Shown here: positions 47,230-59,600 of the stretch, in pieces
How the letters are laid out: each line of letters begins with the position of its first letter
How positions within the stretch are numbered: the first letter of the stretch is position 1
NCBI GenBank assembly: GCA_004154925.1
Contig: QJNS01000748.1
Span: 62,001 to 126,000 of the forward strand
Length of the DNA stretch: 64,000 bases
Direction of reading: 5' to 3'
Origin: Monosporascus cannonballus
Lineage: Eukaryota; Ascomycota; Sordariomycetes; Xylariales
Notes under the pieces: generated by a model
Databases searched by the model: none
What the model was told of the DNA's origin: nothing
Seen by the model: the letters and a program-made list of their open reading frames with translations, nothing else
Made by a program: the position numbers and the translations under genes

Positions 47230-50200
47230 GTAAGTTTTCAGGTGTTTTCGAAATTCGGATATTTTTATTATTTGATCAGGTACTGGGTAAATCCGTTTTA
47301 TATCCGTATATCGAAGATTTTCTCTATTTTGTATGCTTATTCGTTTTTTACCTTTACGATATTTTGTGCCGTATATACCTTAATTATATTTGCTGCTAAC
47401 TTAAGTAAAGAAACGTAAAAAATTAAATAGAATTCAATTTTCGGTAAAAATTCTAACTAGTAATTATTTTGTAAGATTTTTTGGCGATTTTGTATGGACC
47501 GGTTTATTTGAAATCGAGTTTTTTGTTAGGTCCTTTTATGTAAATATTTTTGGTAACGAAAAAAATATTTTTGGTAACGAAAAAAATATTTTCTTTTTGT
47601 CGAAAATTAATTTGTTTAATTTTTGATTATAATACTTCCTTATTTAATTCCGTACGAATTCTACTTTTATTTTTAATTTTTAATATAATTATCGTAATTA
47701 TTTTAATATAAAAATTATGTTAATATTAATTAAATTATCGTTACGTACTTTTTTATAAATTTCTGAAATAAAATCAAAGTTTGTATTCGTTAATATTATC
47801 TTAATGCTTTCGTAATAATTGGTATTATAAATTAGTTATACGGTTAATATTTTTTCGACACAATTATTTTATTCGTAATTAATATAATATTGTAAATAGG
47901 TTTTTAAGGTTTAATTTATTTGTTTCACTTTTTTATTTATTTGACATTTAAATATATTAAATAATTTATAATTTAGGCCGATTTATGCTTTTAGACCTTG
48001 CCAAATTTTTAATATAAATATTAATTCTTTATTTAAAATACTGTTTCTTAATAATTTATATATATTAAAAATATATATAAAAAATATATGTTATTAGTTT
48101 GGCGTTTATATTCTCGTAATATAGTAAAAAATAGGAAAATTTCGTAAATCGGTTCACGATTACGAAAGTGCTGTCGTAATATATTTTTATAGCTGGATTC
48201 TTTAATATAAGAAGTTTAGTAATAAAATTAAATATAATTAAATATTATGGTCGTTTTACGACTAATAATAGCTGTAATTTTCCGTATAGCTTATGTCGTC
48301 GAGCCTTGTTCTGGCGCAAATATCGTATTGCCGTATAACGTTTTGTATTATTGATTTTATTTTAAGCAAGAAATATATACGTTAAAACCGTTTTAGGATT
48401 TTATAGATTTTTGGATATCCGTATAATTAATATTCGTGTATTTTTCGTATTAATTTTTTTTGATAATTTTCTAGAATTTGTATCCTATCCGTTTTTGGCT
48501 TTTCTGGGAAACCATTGTTATACTGTTGGATTTTTTAATATATGCTAAAGGGTATTGCCCGAATTGTTGCAATTCATCTTGGGCGTAAATGTTCTTTTAT
48601 AATAGTATCGAAAATTGTATAGTTAATTTTAATTAATTTTTCCTCCAGGTTTGATTGTTTACTTAGAATATTTGTTTTGCTATTTTCTGAACCTTTCCTG
48701 TAGATAATAACGAAATTAAAGTTCGCCAATTTTTTCGCATATTTTAATTATCGTTTTACAAGTTTTTTGGTTATAATAAATCGGATAAGACTTTGATAAT
48801 TTATATAAACCTTAACCTAGTGTAAATTTCCTTTTAAGAAACGCTTAAATTTTCGAATTGTTATAATAATAGCTATAAATCTTTTTTTAGGAATACTGTA
48901 ATTAAGTTCGATTTTTTTTAATTTGTACGAACAAAAATGTAATAGGGTGTAATTTGCCTTAATTATTTTGTTATTCAATTATTACGTTTAATGCGTAATT
49001 CGAAATATCGGTTTTTAGCTTAACGGAGCGGTTTAAATTGTATATAATTAATATTGGTTTGTTAATAATCGTATTTTTAATATTTTAAAATACCTTTTCC
49101 GTATTTGGTATTTATTTGAACTTTTTTTTCGTAAGGTTCGTTAGGGGTATAGTTATTTTATTAAAATTTCGAATAAACTTTCTGTAATAATTGACGAATC
49201 CAAAGAATACCTAAACTTTTTTAACCGTTATTAGCGTTTGTTATTTTGAAATTACAACGATTTTCTTGGGATTTATCCGGATATGTCTTGGAGTAATAAT
49301 GTATTCCAGATATTTTATTTTTTATTTATGGAATTGATTTTTTTTTTGCGTTAATATGTAACCTTACGTCCTGTAAAGCTTAAAAAACTTTATGAACGTA
49401 TTTTGTATGTTTTTTCTGTTTTTGAAAAGATAAGAATGTCGTCGAGATAGCATATAACGAAAATATCGACATATTTTCGTAATATATAATTTATCATCCG
49501 TTAAAAAGTTGTTAATATGTTTATAAGTTTTATTAATATAATCAAATATATAAATAGTTTGTATTTCGTTTTAAAAGTTATTTTTTATTCGTATCCTTTT
49601 TTGATCCTAATAAGATTATCTTGATTTTTGAGATCGAATATTGTGGATTATTTAGTTCCGTAAAATCGGCTTTTTATTTCCGTAATTAAGAGTAATAATA
49701 TTCGATCCTTAACGATGATATTATTTAATTGTTAATAGTTAATTATAAGTTATAGTTTTCTATTTTTTTAGTACGAAAAATATAAAGTATTTTAATAATA
49801 ATTTCGAAGGTTGAATTTATTTCTTTATAGCCGATTTTCCAGATATTTTTTAAAAGTGCGTAGCTTGTTTTCGTTAAGGTTTTAAATAAAGTAAAATTTC
49901 GTTCAAAAGATTTTCTTAAGGATTATTTTATGATTTTACTTATTGTATTCTAGTAATTTCGTGTCAAACTTTTTTCTAAAAAGCTATTCGTATCTGTGGT
50001 ATTATAGTAATATATTAATTAGATTTTCTAATATTTGGTGCTGTTATTGTTGTTTTAAATCGTTATTTAGTTACTTTAATTTTGCTTTAATGGTGGTAAC
50101 GATATATCGTATTTTTTTTGATATTTATTTCTTTTATATTTTATTTCTGTAGGTGGTAAAATTTCTGTTATGTTCTTATGCCTGTATTTGTCGCCATTAT

Positions 50201-52830
50201 CGATCGAATATTAAAATTTCAATTTTTTTTTCGTTTATTAATAAGGAATAAAATAAATTTTATTTGGTTAGTTTTATTGTTAATCAAAATTGCGTACTGG
50301 CGTATTTATGATAATCCTAAGAGTATATTGTAATTCTGAAATAAAATAATATCAAAATTAATTATTTAGTGTAATTTTTTAATAAAAATCTCGAGGTAAT
50401 TAATTTCGCGTATAATATTTTTGTTATCGCAGGCAAATTCCTAATTTTCGGTATTCTTTATTGTATAGGAATTTAATTTACATTTTTTAATTATATTTGG
50501 TGTAATGTAATTCTCGCCTAAAATTCCGTAATCTATTATCGCGGTATACCAGTAAGTTTCGATTCGTATATTAACGGTAATAAGATTATTAATAGCTTTT
50601 ATCGTTACGTTTAAAGCCTTTTTCGGAAGTCCCTTTTGTTTTTTTATATTTCGTTATTCTGCGGCCTTTTTATAAGTAACTTTTTTCTTTAAATTTTATT
50701 CGAATTTATCGATCTTTTTTTATATTTTTTCGTTTAATGCGTTAAGTTGCTGTATTTATCGTTATTATCGACGTATTTTTTTCGATTTATATTAATTATT
50801 TTTGGTTTTGTTATAATTGTTTTCTGTATCGAATGAATTATTTTTTTTATGTTTAGGATTGCATCTTATTATACGTTGTTCTGGTTATCATTTTAAAAAT
50901 CTTTTGTAAATTAACTTATTTTTTCCTTAATAATTTTTTTTTCGTAAGCGTTTGTAATAAATGTTAATTAAAAATAAAGATCTGTAATACTCTTTTGGTA
51001 ATACTTTTTTATTATACGTTAAATTAAATTTTTTTCCGTTTAGTAATTACATTATTAAAAATCAGAAAAAAGGTTTTTTTACATGTATTATTTTTTTTCG
51101 GACTAGTTTTTTATTTCGGCCAGTTATTAAATATTTCTTAGAGTTATAATTCGAAAATATCGATATTATTGCTTATCGTTTTTATTATTTCCGGTACCGT
51201 TTAGAAAATCGAATTTTTCGTAATATATATAGATAATCTCTTGGTAAATATATTTTTTTATTTTTCGTAATCGGGATATTTTCGTCGTCGATAATATATA
51301 GCATATATTTTGCCGTAATAATTAAGAGTTCCGGGATAAATCTTTTGTTTAACCTTAATATTTGCGTAATTATCCTTATAATGCTTTTTATTATCTTCGC
51401 GATATTTATTAACTTAGATTTCTGGTTTTTTGTATTTTTCGTTGAATTTTTTGTCGTAATGGTCCCTGTTGGACCTTTTGCTATTAAGGACTTGGTATGT
51501 ATTTAGACTAAATTATGTTAATAAATTTGCCTCCGTTTTTCTAATCTTTTTTGGATTATTTTTAAGTACAAGTTTTTAGTTATTTTAACGGGGCTTTATC
51601 GGTGTTTTATACCATATTGCCTTATATCCCATTTTGTTATAATTGTAGCATTTGGTCTGGCTTTAATCCTTTTTGTAAGTAACTCCTAGTTCTATAGGTG
51701 TTACGGCACTAGCAAAACGGCGTATTTAAGCCGCCGTTTCGCTATATATACGCAAGCGCTGCGCGCTTGTTAGATGGCTCTCTTCTTTCTTCCTCGTGCA
51801 ACAACAGAATATCTTCCAGAAACCCAAGAGACGTACAGCGCCGTGACAATAGGTTTTGGTTTTATGCCGTAAAAAGTATTATTGCGTTAAGGAACGTTGG
51901 TATTGGCCATATATCGGGGTTTGCTGTTATTTTTTCCTTTGGTGCCTTTAGTATGTTATGTATATTATCAATTGTTAATTTTAATTATTATAATGATATA
52001 ATCCAATAGGTAATTAAGCTAATTAAATTTAAAAAGAATTTCTACATTTTTTCTTTGGGCCGTCCAAAAACTTAATTATTAATATTTTTTGTTTTTAATT
52101 TAATTTAGCTGCTAATTAAATTAACGTATTACCGTAATTAGATATTAATCTTTTTTATTATAACTGCTAAATTTATATTTCGGTTTTTATTTTTTTATTT
52201 ATTATTTCGGAAACCTTTATTATTATTTATTTGAATTATTTGTAATTATTATAAATTCATATTATTTTGAGGTTTTGTTTTTCGATTAATAAAATAATAT
52301 TTGTTTTTATAACGAGTTTGAATTAAATAGCCGTATTTCCAATAAATTTTTTAATTACGAATTTAATTCGTATAATAAGCGTAATAAGTTAAATAAAACA
52401 ATACCCGAAATATATTGGATATTAAATTAAAAATAATTATAATTCAATCGAAATTTCGTTAAATATCTTGGCTTAAAAGGTTTAAGGATTTTTCCTGGTT
52501 TCTTAATAAAATTTAGCTAAATAATCTGGCTTATTCGAAAGAGTTTCCCGGTTTTAGGAACTTTTTTTTTCTTTAAGCTTTTTATAGGCGGCTTAAAAAA
52601 TATCGTAAAATCATTATTATTTTTTTCAAGCTAAAAGATACGTTTATTTGTAGTATTTAGACGTTAAAGGATTTTTTCGCGAAAAAAATAAGGTTTTCTT
52701 TTTTCTTTTCGAATTCCATTTTAATATTCCGGTACTTAAGGACCTGGTAAATATATTATTTGGATTGTTTGCTAATAAATATAATATTATTTAATATTAT
52801 TTAAAATTTAATAATATTATCAAATAAATG
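47230..52830 (-). pseudogene. gag-pol relic of Gypsy copy 4
   Basis: Minus-strand polyprotein region. The reverse transcriptase catalytic YLDD at 49438-49449 is unmutated and lies in DIFVICYLDDILIF, the best-kept active site in the window. Surrounding frames are nonetheless full of stops. Gag lies toward the 5' LTR and is interrupted by the solo LTR at 51699-51848. Ends are approximate. Confidence 0.82.
51699..51848. repeat. 150 bp solo LTR, unmutated, TSD ATAGG
   Basis: Begins TGTTACGGCA and ends GCCGTGACA, so its ends are short inverted repeats in the TG...CA style. Flanked by ATAGG (51694-51698 and 51849-51853). GC is far above the host element. It contains a TATATATA run and two small hairpins (AACGGCG/CGCCGTT and CAAGCGC/GCGCTTG). 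The parent family is not otherwise present in the window; a short Copia-type or TRIM LTR is plausible. Confidence 0.85.
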
Positions 52831-52839
52831 TTTATAATA

Positions 52840-53256
52840 TATAACGGTTAAAGAATTTAATTAATTATTAAACTTTAATCGTACGGATTTAAATGAATAG
52901 AAATATCGTAAGAATTTAAGTAATAAATATAATAATCGTATTACGTTTCGTAATATCAAAAACGTTTTAAATAACGAATTATTATTATAAATTAACATTA
53001 TTTAAATTATGAAAATACTAAACGTATATATTTTCGTCCTAGTTTAAGGTATCTTGGACTAGTTTAAAAGTATTAATTAATTCAGTCCCTTTAAGCCCCT
53101 TTAAGCCTTTCGCGGTTCGATTCGCTTAACGTCCTTGAACCAATAATAGCGTTTAAGTCCATTAAGCCGGTTACGTGACCCCTTGGCGTAGATCGGGGCT
53201 GGCTTTCCCTAAGAGCCCGACCGTCCGTGAAAGGCCAAGACCGTTAGGTCATAACA
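52840..53256 (-). repeat. 5' LTR of Gypsy copy 4
   Basis: 417 bp, TATAACGGT...ATAACA, followed by ACATG. Its last 120 bp are nearly free of RIP changes. Confidence 0.9.
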
Positions 53257-53261
53257 ACATG

Positions 53262-54123
53262 GTGGCAAGGCGGTCGTTACGTACCTAAGCCTAGACGATA
53301 CGAAATAACGTATTATCGTTAAATTGATCGGTATAAATATTATTAAAAATTCTGAAAGCCAATTTTTTATTTAAGTCCGTATCTTAGCCTAATTCTTTAC
53401 TGCGAATTAACGCTTTAATAACTTATTCGAGGCCTTTTTTTTTTAACTAGCTAGCTATTATGCTCTTTAAGCTTTTTATTTTTGCGTTGTATTTTTAAAT
53501 TGTTAGTAAAATACTTGCGAAAACGGGCGTATCTCTATTACGAAACGTTATTATTAATGAAAATAATTTCGGCTTTTTTAACAGAATCATCTCCTTTTTT
53601 GTCGGCAGTCGACTTTTGTAAAAAAAAAACCTGTAATACCTTTTAAACGAAGACAGTGCTAGCTTTCTCTTTAAGGCCAATAGTTAATTCGCTTTTAGCT
53701 TTAATAAAGGGCTCGAATACGATTTTATAACATTTGGCGTACTTCAGAGGTTTATACCGGAAAATCTTTGTTTCGAAGTAGGTCTAAGTAACGGTTAATT
53801 ATTCTCTAATAGTTTTATATAGGAAATATTATTAACCTTAAATTAATTTCCTTATATTTGAAGCTTAGCCGTAAAAATTTTAAAGACTTTATTTTAACCG
53901 AAGTTAGTAATTTCTCTTAACGCACGTTATTTTTAAATTCTTTTCTAAAAATAAATAAATTTATTTTTTACTTATCTTTTTCGTTATAGAAATTTTTTAT
54001 ACGCTTAATTATTAATTATAACTTAATAATTATACTTCTTAATCCCATAATTCGGAATATTAAGTTCTTTATTAATCTGTTTTTAATATAACTTAAAAAA
54101 TCATTACTTTATTTGCCTCATCG
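53262..54123. other. RIP-like stretch with an unidentified minus-strand frame
   Basis: The frame 53680-53495 (minus, 61 codons, Lys/Arg-rich) continues discontinuously on both sides. It resembles the basic C-terminal part of a transposase in composition, but I cannot match it to a family. Confidence 0.35.
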
Positions 54124-54129
54124 TGATCA

Positions 54130-54288
54130 GGACCCCATTTTGGAGGTTGTGGCTGCGCCTGCGGCGCAGCAGCCGTAGCCACAGCTATAGCTTTTGATCA
54201 AGAAGTATCTGTCAGAGGTCCAATGTATCAGCTAAACTCCTTTAAGAATAATATCTACAAAAATAACAAAACCTCCAAAATAGGGCCT
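54130..54288. repeat. Short inverted-repeat unit with GC-rich hairpin
   Basis: CCCATTTTGGAGGTT on the left pairs with AACCTCCAAAATAGGG on the right. Inside is a strong hairpin, GCTGCGCC-TGC-GGCGCAGC, with outer arms TGTGGCT/AGCCACA. GC-rich interior without RIP changes. Looks like a MITE of about 159 bp sitting at, or forming, the left end of the helicase unit. Confidence 0.65.
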
Positions 54289-54799
54289 AATAGCAAGTTG
54301 TAATTTTTTCGTTCCGTTTGGTACGTTTCTATATAAATTCTCAAAAATTATTATTATTATTTTGGTAATATATATTAGTTACGAAATTCCTAGCACTTTA
54401 ACTTATATAATTTAATACAGAATTAAAATCTTTATGTTTTAATATAATAATAATCCTAATTAATACGAAATAAAGATTATTATAATAAAAAGATAACCCA
54501 AAATCCCGATTAATATATGCTATAACCCTTTACTCCTCCTGGGCCAGTACGATAATAATATCATTTTATAAGCCAAAATAATAATATACAGGGCTTAAAA
54601 TCGCCCGTAATAAACCCCGAAACATATTTTTTCTTAATTAATTAAATGCAGATAATATATTCGAAGGTTTAAAGTGGATACCTTAAATTTTCGAATATTT
54701 AATTTTCTAAAATAAAACGTTTATTTTTATTTGATATTTTTACCGATATAAACGTAATTAACTTATATAATAACGTTAAATATATGGCCGATAATCCTA

Positions 54800-55870
54800 T
54801 AGAAACTTTACGTTGTTAATTTGTTTGCTTTATATTAAGCGCCAGATTTGGCGGGCAGGGCCGTATTTTACGGAAAAAACAGGTTAATATAATATATGAT
54901 CTGGTTTTCGGAAAACTTAATATTTTTTCGTTATTAAGATAAGTTTCGAAAAATTCTTAATTATTTTAGCTCTTTTTAATAACCGACTTAATTATTATTT
55001 AGGTCGTATTATTAATTAAGCTGGCGGAAAAATAACGAATTTTTATATTAGCAATTTTATATTTTACTTTTATCTTAATACTTGCAAATACGAAAAAGCT
55101 TAACCTAAAGATATTCGACCGTATAATTACCGGACGGCATAACTATATTATTTTTGGTTCTAAACAGGTATCGAATAATTAATTCCAGATTGTCATATTA
55201 AATCCTGTTTTCGAATAATAATATGGTTTAATTATTATTAATAAAGCATATTTATTAGTAAAATAAAAAGATTTCCGGCCTAAATATGCCAATATTTGCA
55301 ACTTACGCTTTATTTTCCCTATTTATATATTTTAATTTGCGTATATAATAACTGCCAATAATATTATAAAGAAAAAAATTACGAAATATGGTAACTTTTG
55401 TCAAATTAGCGGCCTAACTAAATATGGCTATAAGGCGGAGGTCCGGCGTTTCAGTATTAATCGTCTCGAAATCGATATTATTATTTTCCCTATATCCAGA
55501 AGTTAACGTTCGAATTAAGGATATTTTGATTTTCTAATAACTAATATATCCGGGCCATTAAGTAATATCCTTTTAGTTTAACTTAATAACTTACCTTCTA
55601 TTATTAAAATTGTTATTTATGTTGATAACAGGGCGAAAATTATGGATATTCGTAACTACCTGATTTAAAAGCTTAAATTAATTAAGGACAAGTATTTTTA
55701 TAAAGCGTTAATTTTCGTCCAAAATAGTATGGATTAGGTTAACTTTAAATAATAACTTTTCCGGCGGACGGCGGAATCCAGGCCTTTTTGCGAAAGCTAT
55801 AAGCTTCCCGTATAATATATTATCGTATCTATATATAACGGGATCCTGATTAATAAAAATTAAAAATTCC
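54800..55870 (+). pseudogene. RecQ-like DEAD/DEAH helicase relic
   Basis: Motif II lies at 55240-55251, reading NKAY where DEAH is expected; all three changes are G-to-A or C-to-T. It is followed by KDFRPKYANICNLR, matching the W..FRP.Y..L..LR segment of RecQ-like helicases. Then comes a degraded TAT motif (ITANNI, about 55,350) and RRFSINRLEIDI, matching R.SIDRPEI. The second lobe follows: IVIYVDNRAKIMDIRNYL (about 55,615-55,670) and a degraded GIGIDNPD-like segment near 55,830. The Walker A motif was not found in the preceding sequence. Frames change several times. Fungal genomes hold many such helicases in repeats and near telomeres. Confidence 0.65.
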
Positions 55871-56196
55871 TGTTAACTTTCGTATACTAATAACCGTTCG
55901 CGTATTCGTTTTTCTTTTAATACGTTAATTAATCGGTTAATCCGAACGGTCGAACTAATAGCTCGGCCTAAATTATCATAAAGAATCTAATTACGAATAA
56001 AATTTTCAAACGTTATATTAATTCTTTTATATTGATGCCAGAAATTCAAGGTACGCGTACGTATATTCTGTTCTAAGGGCGTGGCCCGGTAAAATTGGAA
56101 AAATTCGGATTTATCGTATTTTAAAAGGCGGAATAATAACGCGACGGGCTCGGGTTGCAGCTGTTATACGCGTTACGGTTTAAAAGTGGCAAATGG

Positions 56197-56212
56197 GTCC
56201 TGATCAGGACCA
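56197..56212. repeat. Perfect 16 bp palindrome
   Basis: GGTCCTGATCAGGACC, at the right end of the helicase unit; half of it recurs at the left end (54125-54135). Confidence 0.85.
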
Positions 56213-56250
56213 GAATAGTATTAATAATAAGCCATGGCAGAAATAACGGT

Positions 56251-56270
56251 ATATATATATATATATATCT
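56251..56270. repeat. AT dinucleotide microsatellite
   Basis: A run of about nine AT units near the border between the RIP block and the second island. Confidence 0.8.
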
Positions 56271-56362
56271 ATAGAAAAACGTTTTGTTATTAAGTTATTA
56301 TAGATTTTTGTTTTTTTGAAAAGGTAAATGCACCAAACGAAGCCGTTTTTACGCAATTACAA

Positions 56363-56480
56363 CTCAGACCTCGCTGGCTCGTTACGGGGATTTGGGATTT
56401 GATTGGTTAATATTTAGCGTTGTGGAGCGGTACTTGAGTGACTTTGAAGAAATTGGGAAAACGAGCCAGGGAGGCCTGAG
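56363..56480. repeat. 118 bp inverted-repeat unit, possible MITE
   Basis: Left arm CTCAGACCTCGCTGGCTCGTT; its first 20 bases pair with the right arm, which reversed reads CTCAGGCCTCCCTGGCTCGT. No clear target duplication. Composition is normal, so it escaped or postdates RIP. Confidence 0.6.
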
Positions 56481-56640
56481 CTAGCTGAGGTAATACTTTA
56501 TACGATGTCCACGAATACCGCGCGTACAGCTAATTGCTACTTTCGGCTGGGCTCGGCTCCTGGCTTATTTGGGAAGGTTTCGGATCGACAGGAACCCTAA
56601 CAATTTCAGTATAACGCTATCGAGTGTAGACAGTGATCGA

Positions 56641-56671
56641 TAAGCCCGGGAGGCTTTCTGCCCGGGCTTGG
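56641..56671. repeat. GC-rich hairpin
   Basis: AAGCCCGGG and CCCGGGCTT form a perfect 9 bp stem around a 10 bp loop. Role unknown. Confidence 0.7.
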
Positions 56672-56699
56672 GTTGATGAGATAATAGTTATATTAGAAA

Positions 56700-59600
56700 T
56701 AAGGTCCGGCTTTTTTCGCGAAAACTCCGAATTCACAAAGGTTTTGGTATTAAATTAATTTTGTATAGGAAATTAAGTTATCTTATAACTATTTTTCGAT
56801 ATCTTTCGTTTTTCGACCAAATCGACGCCCTTCCGAATAACATATTTTCGATTCCGTTTCGAATACGTTATGAATAAAGGTATTAATACTATATATATCA
56901 AGAAACAGTAACGATTCAGCTACCTCACGAAGCAACAGGGCTAATTAAAGCCGAAGCCCGTTCGTTAAAATCAGGCGACTGAAGCCAAACTCAAAATAGT
57001 GGAGAATTCAGCTTCAGCAGGTTCATTAGCGTCTTGCTGAATGACAGGGTTAGCACGAGCCATAAGCATCAGCTGCTGAAGTTAACCGAACTGCTCCTAA
57101 ACATCAAATGCTTTTGATGCTTGCATTAGTACCGTGTATTTAGAGTAGGGTAAAAATACACCCAATTTGGAAGGACATTCCAAGGTTGATTTGACTTGAC
57201 CAGGCCGGACTTTCTGTTAGACGGAAGCGTTTTGTGCTAAGAACATGCCTATAGATGTGCAGTTAAATCAAGTTTAAGCACTTTTCTGTAACGTAAGATC
57301 GTGGCCCCCCTTGGCCCGTCTCCCCCCTCCCCTTTCTCACCCGTCCACCTCACAATCGTAGCGAGCGACACGACTTGGAGGCCGAAATTTCTGTGCACCC
57401 CTTGTCATGTCTGGCAGCCTTGGGAGGGAGGATTGAGGGGGAGGGGAAGCGCGGTAGACAAGCGCTGATGACGGGCAAGAGAAGGTACAAAAGGAAACAT
57501 TACCCGCTTGATGTCGGCCGTAAACTAGACCTACATAAGTACACATATATGCATGCCCACATTACATGCACCCCCGGCTAACAAGTCAGACCTGTAGTAC
57601 CAAAAATGGTGAAGCCCACCCTGTGGCGGACGCTATCGGACCTCATATAACATCATGTCCGCGGAATAATGCTACTCTATCATGCACACCATCCCGCGAC
57701 ATTCCCTGCTTCAACCGCTCCTGATCGATCGTCGAGCGCGCTAAGGAACAGAACCGGTTTAGCAGTATCCCTGTATTTGGGGAGATACTTCGATGCGCCC
57801 TACCATAGGTATCACATCGCTAGGCTCCGAACGCGGCGTCCTACGCAAGGCTGCTGTGGAACAAACTGCACGTCTAGGACAAGATTCATCATAGGCACAT
57901 ATACACAACAGCGAACTCAGGCAAGGCTTGTCGGGATGTTCTTTTCTGGGGTGAGAGAGCCCAGTGACACCAACTACCCCAGGGAGAAGCGCACTTCGGC
58001 TCCTCGAGCAGTTCGTCATGCATCGCCATAACACCATGAGCGCCGGTCTGTGACATCACAAGATTGACTCGTTGATGAAGCTACCATGAGCATGTGACCG
58101 GATGCGCAAAATTGAAGCGGCCCTCCGTCCTAGCCGTGGCGTAGTTCCTTAGCTGCTAGAATCTTTCCGTGGCTATCTCGCCCTATTCGGTTCTATGCTG
58201 TCCAGCGATAACTATCAGACATAGATAGCTAGCTTCTAATGTCCTGAGACTGGAATCACCAGCTATGTACATATATATAGTTGGTGGTAGGGGGCCCGGA
58301 TCATTTCTGCGTGAACAGGGTCGAATTTCGAGATTGGCATCTTTTGGTGCCTTCCCTGTTGCGGCAATAGTTGGCCGTCGTGTAAGCGAATGGTCCCGGG
58401 CAATGTACAGTACAAGTTGCAAGATACATAGGAGATAGATACACTCCGTATGCTGTGTAGATGCGGGACTAGGGCTGTGCTGACGTGCATCAATACGCCC
58501 ACCCCCTGTAGACGTCAATGACACTACCGCAAGGGCATGTCGTTCCGCCGACACGCCGCAGGGTCGGTGCATCGGGCTCTGTCCTCGTGACACATGTATG
58601 TAAAGACCGTCTGCGTAGCAGGCTTACCGTATTCCCCCCCAAGGCACATCACTGGTGCTTGACCTAACCAGCATCAACCTAGCTCGTACCGCGTACTGTA
58701 AATTCCTCAAATACCTGCCTGAGATCTCAGCGTTTACAAGACAGAACGCCACCGCCCCTCCCACCGCCGTCATCGGCTGCCTCTCTACCGCTCTGCGGCT
58801 GTCTCAGAGCGGCCCGGCACGCTGGCTGGCAGTCCCCTCGTCTTGTGTAGCCCTCTTCCGTCTTTTGGGTGCCTACCGCCGTTTGGGGGCCACCTGCGGA
58901 AATCCGGCTCTTGGCCTGTCCAGACGATGGGCCGCGTCCGACTGGCCCCATTTCCAGGTTCCCATGGACCAGGTTGGGTATTTCGGCGTACATGGATGGA
59001 GAGGCTCCCTCCCCGGGTCCTGCCGTGCTTAGCGTCAGACACCCGCCGGGAGCTCCCGTTTCTAGTAGCGCCTTGGGATTAGTCGCCGGCTACGTTGCCT
59101 GTCTCCCTTGTCTCGATCACGTCAGAGAAGGTTTGGAAACGAATACGGCGGGTGTCGACGGCGGGTGATCTCTGAGAACATTCTGTATAATAGGAGTTAC
59201 GTGGCTCCTTCGCGAAGGCCGCGCATATGTGGCTTGTATACTGACGTGCCGACGCTCTGTGTTGTGGAGATGCGGCCACTATCTGTGTACAACTTCGCGT
59301 CGTACATCGGTACGGTAGATTACTTTCCCTGTACGTAAAATGCATGTTCCATCTCTGTTAATATGTCTCATCTGGTTATCACGCATGCTGCCTCCCACCT
59401 CGCTCCGTTATTAATTTGGTGCCCATCCGTATGGCCGTGCAATCTAGCAGGGCTTCGGGAATAGTTCTCGTCTATACCATAAATCCGTGCGGCGGCTATA
59501 GAAATATTGCATTACGCGGCGTGACATGACAGTCCGCGTATCAGTCTCGGCGTAACTCTAGGGGTTAATGCTCAGGGGATACAAAACAGCAGTGGCGCAT

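Larger units (their letters stand above)
46127..53256 (-). mobile_element. Ty3/Gypsy copy 4 with a solo LTR inside
   Basis: A 7,130 bp element, LTRs 46127-46544 and 52840-53256, flanked by the exact duplication ACATG (46122-46126 and 53257-53261). Gag-pol is on the minus strand. The RT box is an intact Tyr-Leu-Asp-Asp at 49438-49449 within DIFVIC...ILIF. The accessory antisense ORF lies at about 46736-47218. An unrelated 150 bp solo LTR is inserted at 51699-51848, which with its duplication explains part of the extra length over copy 1. Confidence 0.93.
54124..56208 (+). mobile_element. TIR-bounded relic carrying a RecQ-like helicase
   Basis: The left end reads TGATCAGGACCCCATTT. The right end, reversed, reads TGATCAGGACCCATTTG, giving terminal inverted repeats of at least 12 bp about 2.08 kb apart. 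Flanking GATC is palindromic, so duplication and terminus cannot be separated. The only recognisable protein inside is a superfamily 2 helicase on the plus strand. No transposase was seen. Whether this is one mobile unit or a helicase gene fragment beside unrelated repeats remains open. Confidence 0.5.

Noticed and set aside
51767..52009. 80-codon frame with ordinary composition at its start
   Set aside because: Begins in the 150 bp solo LTR and ends in the degraded host element; a chance fusion.
53495..53680. Lys/Arg-rich minus-strand frame as a transposase C-terminus
   Set aside because: Composition alone suggests it; no motif or TIR could be tied to it.
29830..56300. Centromere core
   Set aside because: Nested Gypsy elements and RIP would fit, but no distinguishing signal is visible from sequence alone and ordinary heterochromatin explains it; CENP-A mapping would decide.
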